This document shows, piece by piece, positions 1-5,451 of a stretch of DNA of 8,740 bases. Location: the NCBI GenBank assembly GCA_030704765.1, contig JAUYDD010000158.1:1-8740 (forward strand). Direction: 5' to 3'. The notes under the pieces are model-generated. The model saw only the letters and a list, made by a program, of their open reading frames with translations, had not been told where the DNA came from and made no database searches. The position numbers and the translations under genes are program-made. The first letter of the stretch is position 1; the number at the start of each line of letters is the position of its first letter. This DNA comes from Nanobdellota archaeon. GTDB taxonomy: Archaea; Nanobdellota; Nanobdellia; Pacearchaeales; GW2011-AR1.

Positions 1-140
1 ATCAAAAAAACAATGGGCCACCCACACCTAAAGGTGTGGGTTTGTGACAGGCCCTTGTTTTTAGGATGCTCGAGAATTGAAAACTGTAACATTTGCTACG
101 ACCACATGATAAATCATGAGGTTTTCAATTCTCAACATAA
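1..140 (+). repeat. Two-hairpin repeat, copy 1
   Basis: First of three related elements; it may begin before the window. It shares with the other two copies the opening ATCAAAAAAACAAT, the central block GGCCCTTGTTTTTAGGATGC and the closing ACATAA. Hairpin 1 pairs AAAAACAA with TTGTTTTT, GGGCC with GGCCC, and CCCACACC with GGTGTGGG around a TAAA loop, leaving unpaired bases only on the 3' side. Hairpin 2 has a 13-bp perfect basal stem (GAGAATTGAAAAC with GTTTTCAATTCTC) and an inner CATGA-TAAA-TCATG hairpin. Complementarity is kept although the stem sequences differ from copies 2 and 3. It could be a structured RNA or an IS200/IS605-like hairpin element. No protein gene is credible here. Confidence 0.75.
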
Positions 141-170
141 AAAAATATTAATTTTCTTTATCCCAAAACA

Positions 171-178
171 TTTAAAAA
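171..178 (+). promoter_or_regulatory. TATA box of rps27e
   Basis: TTTAAAAA is centred 25.5 bp before the ATG at 200, the spacing expected for an archaeal promoter giving a leaderless mRNA. No Shine-Dalgarno sequence is needed or seen. Confidence 0.65.
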
Positions 179-199
179 CCTCCAATATTATTTATTCCC

Positions 200-370
200 A
201 TGGGAAAATATAAATTCATAAAAATAAGATGCCAATCGTGCAAAAATGAACATATAATATTCGAAGGTGCTACAACAAAAGTAAAATGTCTTATCTGTGA
301 TGCTACAATAGCAGAACCTAAAGGTGGAAAAGCAGAGATTAAAGCAAGAGTAGTTGAAGTTCTTAATTAA
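200..370 (+). CDS. rps27e: 30S ribosomal protein S27e
   Basis: A 56-residue protein of the small ribosomal subunit, a zinc-ribbon protein specific to archaea and eukaryotes. The four zinc ligands are visible as C11-x-x-C14 and C30-x-x-C33, followed by the family-typical basic glycine-rich stretch (PKGGKAEIKARVVEVL). Length is normal for archaeal S27e. The start is fixed by a TATA box centred 25.5 bp upstream. In archaea this gene usually sits just before the aIF2 alpha gene; here a 5-kb element separates them. Its stop codon TAA (368-370) lies inside the duplicated target sequence, so the insertion did not change the protein. Confidence 0.93.
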   Translation: MGKYKFIKIRCQSCKNEHIIFEGATTKVKCLICDATIAEPKGGKAEIKARVVEVLN

Positions 371-374
371 TCCG
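364..374 (+). repeat. Target-site duplication, left copy
   Basis: TAATTAATCCG, repeated directly at 5407-5417. The two copies bracket the inverted repeats of the 5-kb element. If the element is taken two bases longer at its right end, the duplication is 9 bp (ATTAATCCG). Confidence 0.8.
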
Positions 375-377
375 TGT

Positions 378-414
378 ATTGTTAAGTTAAAGGTTGGTAG
401 AAAGGATTAAAAGG
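378..414 (+). repeat. Left terminal inverted repeat with two subrepeats
   Basis: Positions 378-399 are the exact reverse complement of 5384-5405 (22 bp). Within this end, AGTTAAAGG (385-393) is followed 20 bp later by the related GATTAAAAGG (405-414). Repeated motifs spaced by about two helical turns suggest multiple transposase binding sites. The inner copy coincides with the predicted promoter of the first gene. Confidence 0.85.
406..413 (+). promoter_or_regulatory. TATA-like box of the HNH nuclease gene inside the left end
   Basis: ATTAAAAG is centred 25.5 bp before the ATG at 435, matching the spacing at other genes here. It is also the inner subrepeat of the transposon end, so a protein bound to the end would compete with TBP. 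Confidence 0.5.
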
Positions 415-434
415 TTCTAAGACCTGTTTTTTCT

Positions 435-1175
435 ATGAAAAAGGGGGAAATAGAAAAGTTATATTCTGAAATAGAAACTAAATGGAAGTATCATCTTAAA
501 GAGTTTGGAGTTTTGATTCCAAGATTAAAAAATGGGAATGATTATACTAAAGACGCATTAGTTCTAGTTTATCTGTATAAAAATATTGGCAAAGCAGTTA
601 GTAAGGAAGAATTAACTAAATTCATAAAGCAATTTGATTCAAATGTAAATGATGTTCAACAAGCAAGACATTTAGGGCAACAAAAAGGGTGGTTTATTTT
701 ATCGGGGCAAAGAGGAGATATAGAAGCCAAGGTGAGAAAAATAAAACCTGGAGATTATATGCTGGTCACTTTAGAAAAATTTTATCCGAACTTTACAAAT
801 CTTAGAAGAACTTATGAAGGAAATGAAGATTTATGGGAGCAGATAAAAAGAAGTTATAATTATCGCTGTGCTACTTGTGGTTCTAAAGAAGGAGAACCCA
901 ATTTACATTATCCAAGTAGCGTAACCAAATTACAAAAAGGTCATAAAGACCCAACAAAATCATTATCTGAGGGTAATATTATCCCTCAATGCGAAAAATG
1001 TAATCGTCCCGACAGAAACTATTTTGTTTATGATGATAAGGGTAGGGTTGTCCAAATTGCGGACTCCAAAGTAGTTTTAAGGTCATCTATCAGAGTTCAA
1101 TTAGAAACACTTAAACATCTTATAATAAAATTTCCTAAAGAAGCAAAAAAGTTCTTATCTGGTATTTTCAGATAA
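435..1175 (+). CDS. HNH endonuclease, probable type II restriction enzyme
   Basis: A 246-residue protein. Residues about 35-120 look like a helical/winged-helix DNA-binding part. Residues about 135-205 form a zinc-binding HNH nuclease module: C145-x-x-C148, the metal-binding region KGH170KDP, N181 in GNIIPQC, and C186-x-x-C189 followed by N190. Such proteins cut DNA; beside a C5 methyltransferase the obvious reading is a restriction enzyme, presumably one cutting the sequence its partner protects. The last 21 bp overlap the 3' end of the convergent methyltransferase gene, which ties the two together. Its promoter lies within the transposon's left end. The recognition sequence cannot be read from the protein, and a homing or other HNH nuclease is the alternative. 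Confidence 0.8.
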   Translation: MKKGEIEKLYSEIETKWKYHLKEFGVLIPRLKNGNDYTKDALVLVYLYKNIGKAVSKEELTKFIKQFDSNVNDVQQARHLGQQKGWFILSGQRGDIEAKVRKIKPGDYMLVTLEKFYPNFTNLRRTYEGNEDLWEQIKRSYNYRCATCGSKEGEPNLHYPSSVTKLQKGHKDPTKSLSEGNIIPQCEKCNRPDRNYFVYDDKGRVVQIADSKVVLRSSIRVQLETLKHLIIKFPKEAKKFLSGIFR

Positions 1176-2228
1176 AAAATCTTTTATCCTTAATGCTAAT
1201 GCCTTAGCTAATAATGGGGGAACAGCATTTCCTACCTGTTTATACTTGCTATTTTGATTACCCACGAAGATTTTATTATCTCTAAAAGATTGAAGTCTTG
1301 AAGCTTCTCTTACGGTTATGGCTCGGTGTTTTAATGGATGTATGAATCTACCTGGTGCAGAAATACAACCACAATTTCCAGTTATAGTATCTGATGGTTC
1401 ATCGGCAATTAATCTACCATAGATATTAGGATAACCTTTGTTGAGTTTTAACTCTTTTGGAAGATTAGAATGATTTTGTCCTTGCTTAATATTTTCCATT
1501 CTTTTAATCATAATTTCTGAATGATTAGGACTGCTATGATACAAAAGTTCTTTTTGCCCGTTTCTTAATAATTTCTGAAAATCAGTTTTTGGTTCTTCTA
1601 AGTATTCCTTGCTTTCTTTTCCAGAGTCTATCTGAGGCAAATCTCCTATTGTTTCCCAAACTGTTCTAAATGGCTTATTTATGCCGTCAAATTCTACCTT
1701 TGGAAATTCAAATTCTTTTCCAAAAAGGTTTCCTACAAAAAATACTCTTCTCCTTTTTTGAGGCACCCCGTATTCTTCTGCATTTAATATTTTTATAGTT
1801 ACATTATAACCCAATTTTTCAAATTCCTGTTTTATAATTTCTTTAACTTTTCCACCTTGCATAGTCAAAATTCCAGTAACATTCTCTAAAACAAATATTT
1901 TTGGTTTTATGTCCTTAACTACTCTAACAAATTCATAGAATAGTTTATTTCTTGGGTCCTCTTCTTTTCTATCTCCCACTGAAGAAAAACCTTGACAAGG
2001 AGGACCACCAATAATTAAAGTAATATCTTCTTTTTTGTTATTGTTTAATAATTCCTCGGAGGGTATTTTAGTAATATCGCCTAAAATTGCCTTTGCATTT
2101 GGATGATTCAACTTAAAACTTTCAACCATATTCTTGTCTACATCGTTACCACAAACGATGTTAAATCCTGCATCTTCAAATCCTTCGGATAGTCCTCCAC
2201 ATCCGCAAAATAAATCAATTACTTTCAT
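1155..2228 (-). CDS. DNA (cytosine-5-)-methyltransferase
   Basis: Transfers a methyl group from S-adenosylmethionine to C5 of cytosine in DNA, presumably protecting host DNA from the adjacent HNH nuclease. Conserved motifs appear in order, numbered from the Met chosen here (357 aa): motif I DLFCGCGGLSEGF (5-17), motif IV with the catalytic Cys78 in GGPPCQGFSS, motif VI ENV (115-117), motif VIII QKRRRVFFVG (157-166), a target-recognition region, then RLIADEPSDTITGN, and motif X QVGNAVPPLLAKALA near the end. I prefer the ATG at 2228 because this family usually begins just before motif I, and a TATA-like CTTAAAC lies about 24 bp upstream. An ATG at 2264 would add 12 basic residues and also has an AT-rich box upstream. 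It is downstream of the transposase gene on the same strand. Confidence 0.93.
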   Translation of the reverse strand: MKVIDLFCGCGGLSEGFEDAGFNIVCGNDVDKNMVESFKLNHPNAKAILGDITKIPSEELLNNNKKEDITLIIGGPPCQGFSSVGDRKEEDPRNKLFYEFVRVVKDIKPKIFVLENVTGILTMQGGKVKEIIKQEFEKLGYNVTIKILNAEEYGVPQKRRRVFFVGNLFGKEFEFPKVEFDGINKPFRTVWETIGDLPQIDSGKESKEYLEEPKTDFQKLLRNGQKELLYHSSPNHSEIMIKRMENIKQGQNHSNLPKELKLNKGYPNIYGRLIADEPSDTITGNCGCISAPGRFIHPLKHRAITVREASRLQSFRDNKIFVGNQNSKYKQVGNAVPPLLAKALALRIKDFLSENTR

Positions 2229-2266
2229 TCTCTTTTTGCCTCTATTAAGTTTAAGATGTCTCATTT

Positions 2267-3175
2267 TTAAATACTTTGCTTACTTAATTTAATTAGCTCT
2301 AACCATTTGTTATTATCTTCTAATTTCAAATCAGTAGCTAATTCGTAAGGACAGCAGTTTATCGCTTGATGAACTCTAATAAAATTATAATAAACTTCAA
2401 ATCCTTTTAAGATAGCATTTGCAGAGTCTATTGAGCCGTGAAAACCTCTAAAGGTTTTTGTCCTTTGTCTTAAAGAATTGTGTAACCTTTCAATAGGATG
2501 ATTAAACCCCTCTCCTCTAAGCTGTGTAACTTGGTTATGCTTAACTAATCCTTTCTTGAGGTTGTAATATCCAAAAACAGATTTAACCGCACTCAAATAA
2601 GCATTAAAGCCGTCTGTTGTGCATATCTTAATTTGGTTGTCTGTTTTGTTCTTTACTTTCTTTATAACAAATTTTAATTCTTCTGTTGTTCTGCTCTTGC
2701 AGTATTCCGAGCCAGTCATAAATCTTGTTTTAGTATCAACAGAGTCTACGAAGAAATTAGTTTGAACTCCTTTAATTCCTTTCTTGTGGCTTTCTCTTCT
2801 GTGATATTCTACTTCATCAACTTGAACTTCATTACCGATTTTTAGTTTTAAGTTGTCTGTGAACTTGTGCATAATCTTAGCATACTTTACAACCCAATTA
2901 TAGATAGACACATTAGAAGCATTATGCGGGAAAAATGCTTTGAAGTGTTGCTGAACTTTTCTTGTGCTTATTCCATTATAAAATAAATCCAACCCGCAGG
3001 TTATTTTCTGCGGGTGGTTTCTCATTCTAAAGAAGCCATCATCTAAAGTAAAAGTGTTATTGCAGTCTTTACACCTGTATCTTTGGATAAGCCCCCTATT
3101 CTGAGTCTTTCTCTTACACCATTTAATTACATTCTCGCTTTTGCAGTGAGAACATTTTATTGTTTGTTTTTCCAT
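2267..3175 (-). CDS. DDE transposase with N-terminal zinc ribbon, IS6/IS240 type
   Basis: A 302-residue transposase that should cut and join the element's ends. The N-terminus is a four-Cys zinc ribbon (C8-x-x-C11 and C35-x-x-C38), followed by a helix-turn-helix-like region (about 55-100). The RNase H-fold catalytic core shows D120 in QVDEVEYH, D188 in TTDGFNAY and E229 in NHPIERLHNSLRQRTK, followed by the IS240-like stretch YYNFIRVHQAIN. No frameshift or truncation is visible. The start is set by a TATA box centred 25.5 bp upstream, which is itself bracketed by two palindromic operators. No inverted repeats flank the gene, and it ends only 2 bp before the longer possible methyltransferase start. 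Divergent to the AAA+ ATPase gene. Confidence 0.9.
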   Translation of the reverse strand: MEKQTIKCSHCKSENVIKWCKRKTQNRGLIQRYRCKDCNNTFTLDDGFFRMRNHPQKITCGLDLFYNGISTRKVQQHFKAFFPHNASNVSIYNWVVKYAKIMHKFTDNLKLKIGNEVQVDEVEYHRRESHKKGIKGVQTNFFVDSVDTKTRFMTGSEYCKSRTTEELKFVIKKVKNKTDNQIKICTTDGFNAYLSAVKSVFGYYNLKKGLVKHNQVTQLRGEGFNHPIERLHNSLRQRTKTFRGFHGSIDSANAILKGFEVYYNFIRVHQAINCCPYELATDLKLEDNNKWLELIKLSKQSI

Positions 3176-3182
3176 AATATAT

Positions 3183-3220
3183 TTCGGTAACCGAACTATA
3201 TAAACCTTTCGGTGTCCGAA
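3183..3220 (-). promoter_or_regulatory. Transposase promoter with paired palindromic operators
   Basis: TTCGGTAACCGAA (3183-3195) and TTCGGTGTCCGAA (3208-3220) bracket the TATA box (3197-3204). Operator centres are 25 bp apart, and the TATA centre lies 25.5 bp before the start codon. The AbrB-like gene has the same arrangement to the base. A repressor bound here would block TBP/TFB access. Confidence 0.8.
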
Positions 3221-3252
3221 CTACTCTTATTTAGGAGTTAAAAAACAATAGG

Positions 3253-3262
3253 TTTATATATA
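3253..3262 (+). promoter_or_regulatory. Strong TATA box facing the AAA+ ATPase gene
   Basis: TTTATATATA predicts a transcript start near 3282, exactly at an ATG that opens a 13-codon reading frame (MQTTKSDSKVFKP, 3282-3323). The ATPase ATG at 3361 would then have a leader of about 79 nt carrying that tiny frame. A weaker AT-rich stretch (GTAAATAA, 3332-3339) at the right distance could instead give a leaderless ATPase mRNA. Confidence 0.45.
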
Positions 3263-3360
3263 AGTTTATGTATTGTAAACTATGCAAACAACAAAAAGTG
3301 ATAGTAAAGTATTTAAACCATAAAAACTATGGTAAATAATAAATAATCATTGTAAATAAA

Positions 3361-4503
3361 ATGGAAGAACAAAAAACAACATGGTTTCAAGAAAGAGGGT
3401 TTTCAAAAAATCCGTTTTCCTTAGAACCTATTTCAAAAGATGAAATAAAAACAAAAGCATTTGTAGACAGAACAGAGGCAAAAGAAGATATAAAAAATTT
3501 TGTTCAAGAAGGAAGCGGGGCTATAATAGTTCTTTCGGAGATAGGATATGGAAAAAGTTCTATGATGAACTTTGCTTCTGAACTTTCTAAAGAGGGTGGG
3601 AAAACTGTTCTTATGTTGGATATAAGGACTACTATAGACAAAAGAGAAAAGGAAAGTAAAATTTGTTTTTTTAAAGCATTAGCACAAGAAGTATTTATCA
3701 AAGTATTTGAAAAACAAAATAAAATAGATGTTGCCCCCGCATTGTTTTTAAAAAACTTTTATGCGAATGGAAACGAAAATCAACTGCATAGACTTTTACA
3801 GATTTTAAAAGAAATTTTTGAGCAAAATCCCTCTGTGCTTATTATGGATGATTTGGATAAACTTTTAAATTTTAAAAAACATATATTCTTTATAAAAGAA
3901 GTTATAGATTTGTTGCCTAAAAATATACAAGTTATCTCAACAGGGGATGTAAATCAAATTATGAATAGTAGGGTAATTGTTTCTATGTTATATAGTATTT
4001 TTGATTTTCCAATAGTTTTAGGAGAAATAGATTCTACAGAAAAATTAAAGGAGTTTGTATATGGAAAAATGGAAGCGTATGCAATTAATACTCAAAAAAT
4101 ACAATTTGAAGAAGACATATTTAAAATACTATTAGATAGAACGCATGGAAATTTAAGAGAAACCTTTAGGTATCTTTCTGAATTATTAAAATTAGGTAAA
4201 TTCTCTGTAGATGATTTAATAAATGTAATAATAAAAATTGATGCTGGAAGACTCTTTTCTTTGGATGAAATTGATAAAAGAACTTTGCTCTTTTTATCAG
4301 GAAATAAAAAAACTTTAAAAGAAATTCAGATATTTTTAAGTAGTGAGAGAATAAAATTAAGTTTGCAGATGATTAGATTTAGACTTGATGAATTGCACCA
4401 AAATTGTTGGACATATAAAGGAAAGACAAGAGATAGTAAAAAAATAATTTATTCCGCTCCAGAAGTATTAAAACACATGATTAAGTTAGAAAACATTTCA
4501 TAA
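3361..4503 (+). CDS. AAA+ ATPase of the Cdc6/TnsC-like initiator type
   Basis: A 380-residue P-loop ATPase. Walker A reads SEIGYGKS (59-66, Lys65; the usual first Gly is Ser), Walker B ends SVLIMDDLD (158-166), sensor 1 is in VISTGD (191-196), and the sensor 2 candidate is Arg266 in THGNLRETFRYL. A C-terminal winged-helix-like region (about 303-365) suggests DNA binding. The opening WFQERGFSKNPFS resembles Orc1/Cdc6 and transposition ATPases. Known relatives either load replicative helicase or, as TnsC, TniB and IstB, activate transposases and select targets. Divergent placement next to the DDE transposase inside one element favours the transposition role. A replication initiator or orphan Cdc6-like protein is the alternative. 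Confidence 0.82.
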   Translation: MEEQKTTWFQERGFSKNPFSLEPISKDEIKTKAFVDRTEAKEDIKNFVQEGSGAIIVLSEIGYGKSSMMNFASELSKEGGKTVLMLDIRTTIDKREKESKICFFKALAQEVFIKVFEKQNKIDVAPALFLKNFYANGNENQLHRLLQILKEIFEQNPSVLIMDDLDKLLNFKKHIFFIKEVIDLLPKNIQVISTGDVNQIMNSRVIVSMLYSIFDFPIVLGEIDSTEKLKEFVYGKMEAYAINTQKIQFEEDIFKILLDRTHGNLRETFRYLSELLKLGKFSVDDLINVIIKIDAGRLFSLDEIDKRTLLFLSGNKKTLKEIQIFLSSERIKLSLQMIRFRLDELHQNCWTYKGKTRDSKKIIYSAPEVLKHMIKLENIS

Positions 4504-4545
4504 TCGTTTATTCAATAAATATATATAAAAAAATAAATGAAGGAA

Positions 4546-4621
4546 GGGTTAACTCCCTTTGTATAAAGAGTTAACCCGCTCCGTCGGAGAGCCCGAAAAC
4601 ATTTGTAGGTCGTAGGGCTCT
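4546..4621 (+). ncRNA. Cluster of three hairpins, candidate small RNA
   Basis: Between the convergent ends of the ATPase and AbrB-like genes lie three nested or tandem inverted repeats, GC-rich against an AT-rich background. GGGTTAACTC (4546-4555) pairs with GAGTTAACCC (4568-4577), CTCCG (4579-4583) with CGGAG (4585-4589), and AGAGCCC (4588-4594) with GGGCTCT (4615-4621). The second and third share bases, so they may be alternatives. A TATA-like stretch (TAAATATATATAAAA, 4517-4530) lies at the right distance to start a transcript near 4546-4551. No T-run follows, which argues against a simple terminator. Candidate only: it may instead be a DNA site. Confidence 0.4.
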
Positions 4622-4637
4622 TTGATTCGCTTGAATA

Positions 4638-4817
4638 TTATTTTATGGATTTACTATGCTTTAAATCTTTTTCTATAGTAATCTTATCTTTTTCTATACT
4701 GACTTTTAATTCTTTATCAAGAAGGTCTGATTCTTCTACTTTCTTCGGAAGATTAATTTTATATTTAAAATAAGTTGTGTTGCCGACTTTTTTATCAATC
4801 GCTTTCATTATTTTCAT
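4638..4817 (-). CDS. AbrB/SpoVT-like DNA-binding regulator, 59 aa
   Basis: A small protein. Residues about 5-50 (KVGNTTYFKYKINLPKKVEE, then DLLDKELKVSIEKDKITIEK) follow the swapped-hairpin AbrB pattern: a strand, the LPKKV turn and helix, then paired strands with an acidic turn. Family members bind DNA as dimers and act as repressors or antitoxins. The start at 4817 is set by a TATA box centred 25.5 bp upstream; a second Met at codon 4 is possible. Its own promoter carries two palindromic operators that recur at the transposase promoter, so the simplest model is a repressor acting on itself and on the transposase. No toxin partner is recognisable. Confidence 0.75.
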   Translation of the reverse strand: MKIMKAIDKKVGNTTYFKYKINLPKKVEESDLLDKELKVSIEKDKITIEKDLKHSKSIK

Positions 4818-4824
4818 AAAATCT

Positions 4825-4862
4825 TTAGGTTACCGAAGTTTATAAATATGTCGGTATCCGAA
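4825..4862 (-). promoter_or_regulatory. AbrB-like gene promoter with paired operators
   Basis: TTAGGTTACCGAA (4825-4837) and GTCGGTATCCGAA (4850-4862) bracket the TATA box TTTATAAA (4839-4846). Operator centres are 25 bp apart, and the TATA centre is 11.5 and 13.5 bp from them, identical to the transposase promoter. One base of each operator departs from the consensus TTCGGNNNCCGAA. Confidence 0.78.
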
Positions 4863-4865
4863 AAA

Positions 4866-5015
4866 CTAATCTGAATTATGAAATCTAATGGTGTCTATAT
4901 CTTGCTGAATCATCATAAGTATTGCAGTATCAATACTCTCAAGACCTAATTCTTTCTTAATCTTTTCAGCTTCCTCTTTTAACTCTCTGTATTCCTTATA
5001 TTCGTCTTCTACCAT
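4866..5015 (-). CDS. Small charged protein of unknown function, 49 aa
   Basis: The protein opens MVEDEYKEYRELKEEAEKIK, a highly charged amphipathic helix, and continues with KELGLESIDTAILMMIQQDI, a second helix. I do not recognise the family. The size and two-helix character resemble antitoxin-like or accessory DNA-binding proteins, but no signature proves it. The start is supported by a TATA-like AT-rich box (5036-5044) centred about 25 bp upstream. The stop lies 3 bp from the outer operator of the AbrB-like gene, and the same-strand order (89-aa, 49-aa, AbrB-like) suggests a regulatory module of the element in which each gene has its own promoter. Confidence 0.6.
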   Translation of the reverse strand: MVEDEYKEYRELKEEAEKIKKELGLESIDTAILMMIQQDIDTIRFHNSD

Positions 5016-5035
5016 ATAAATAATATAAGAACCTT

Positions 5036-5044
5036 ATTTAAAAC
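5036..5044 (-). promoter_or_regulatory. TATA-like box of the 49-aa gene
   Basis: The minus strand reads GTTTTAAAT, centred about 25 bp before the ATG at 5015. It is A/T-rich but weaker than the boxes at the transposase and AbrB-like genes, and it has no flanking operators. Confidence 0.4.
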
Positions 5045-5055
5045 ACTTTCTAATA

Positions 5056-5325
5056 TTAAATTTCTTCTTTTATTGCCTTAGCTACCTCTTTAGAAATAAC
5101 CCACTTTTTTTCAATAGAATACCAATTTTGTTTTTTATTAGTAATTTTGTTAAGTTCTTTGGTTATATCAGCAATATAACCCCTTAGTTCTTTAACTTCA
5201 ACTTTAAGCTTTTTAGCTATATCTTCTAAAGATATAATTTTTTCTTTTGAAAAGATTTTTATTAACTCCAAGCTTTTCTTTCCAGCCAATCTTTTAAGTA
5301 ATTCTTTAGCAACTTCTTTTTCCAT
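5056..5325 (-). CDS. Winged-helix DNA-binding protein, 89 aa
   Basis: Residues about 16-75 fit a winged helix: helix SLELIKIFSKE, helix SLEDIAKKL, recognition helix VEVKELRGYIADITKEL, then a hairpin wing rich in Asn and Lys ending in WYSIEKKWVIS. No enzymatic motif is present, so it probably binds DNA. It is the first gene inward from the right end of the transposon, mirroring the HNH gene at the left end. Its TATA-like box GTTAAAAG (5347-5354) is the innermost end subrepeat, centred 25.5 bp before the start. It may regulate the element or help assemble its ends; neither is shown by the sequence. Confidence 0.7.
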   Translation of the reverse strand: MEKEVAKELLKRLAGKKSLELIKIFSKEKIISLEDIAKKLKVEVKELRGYIADITKELNKITNKKQNWYSIEKKWVISKEVAKAIKEEI

Positions 5326-5345
5326 TATAAATAAAGAAGAATCTG

Positions 5346-5405
5346 CCTTTTAACCTTTTCCAGCACCCTTTAACTCCCCAATATACCAACCTTTAACTTA
5401 ACAAT
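5346..5405 (-). repeat. Right terminal inverted repeat with three subrepeats
   Basis: Positions 5384-5405 are the exact inverse of 378-399. Reading inward on the minus strand, AGTTAAAGG occurs at 5398-5390 and again at 5375-5367, and GGTTAAAAGG at 5355-5346, spacings of 23 and 20 bp. The innermost copy overlaps the TATA-like box (5347-5354) of the 89-aa gene. The right end has one subrepeat more than the left, an asymmetry also known from Tn7-like transposons. Confidence 0.83.
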
Positions 5406-5406
5406 G

Positions 5407-5417
5407 TAATTAATCCG
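5407..5417 (+). repeat. Target-site duplication, right copy
   Basis: TAATTAATCCG, identical to 364-374 and in the same orientation, immediately outside the right inverted repeat. Confidence 0.8.
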
Positions 5418-5422
5418 CAACA

Positions 5423-5430
5423 TTTATAAT
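5423..5430 (+). promoter_or_regulatory. TATA box of aif2a
   Basis: TTTATAAT is centred 25.5 bp before the ATG at 5452 and 22.5 bp before the ATG at 5449, so spacing favours the second Met. It lies outside the transposon and was probably the native promoter before insertion. Confidence 0.6.
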
Positions 5431-5451
5431 CCCTATACTTCTTTTTTAATG

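Larger units (their letters stand above)
375..5408. mobile_element. Transposon of about 5 kb carrying a restriction-modification pair
   Basis: The element is bounded by a 9-11 bp direct repeat and a perfect 22-bp terminal inverted repeat (378-399 and 5384-5405), and it separates rps27e from aif2a, usual neighbours in archaea. Inside are an IS6/IS240-type DDE transposase, a Cdc6/TnsC-like AAA+ ATPase, an AbrB-like regulator, two further small proteins, and an HNH nuclease plus C5 methyltransferase pair. The right edge is 5406 or 5408 depending on how the duplication is read. I saw no inverted repeats flanking the transposase gene alone, so the 5-kb unit appears to be the mobile entity. Family membership cannot be settled by eye; IS6 elements usually duplicate 8 bp. 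Confidence 0.85.

Noticed and set aside
13..213. 66-codon plus-strand reading frame
   Set aside because: It runs through both hairpins of repeat copy 1 and past the rps27e start, and its composition simply follows the inverted repeats. No promoter at leaderless distance.
2228..3250. A separate insertion sequence consisting only of the transposase gene
   Set aside because: I found no matching inverted repeats or direct repeats around it. The palindromes upstream are operators repeated at another promoter, not ends.
3504..3701. 65-codon minus-strand frame inside the ATPase gene
   Set aside because: Fully contained opposite a gene with clear Walker motifs, and it has no domain or promoter of its own.
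4546..4621. tRNA gene or plain rho-independent terminator
   Set aside because: No cloverleaf can be built from the stems, and no T-run follows on either strand.
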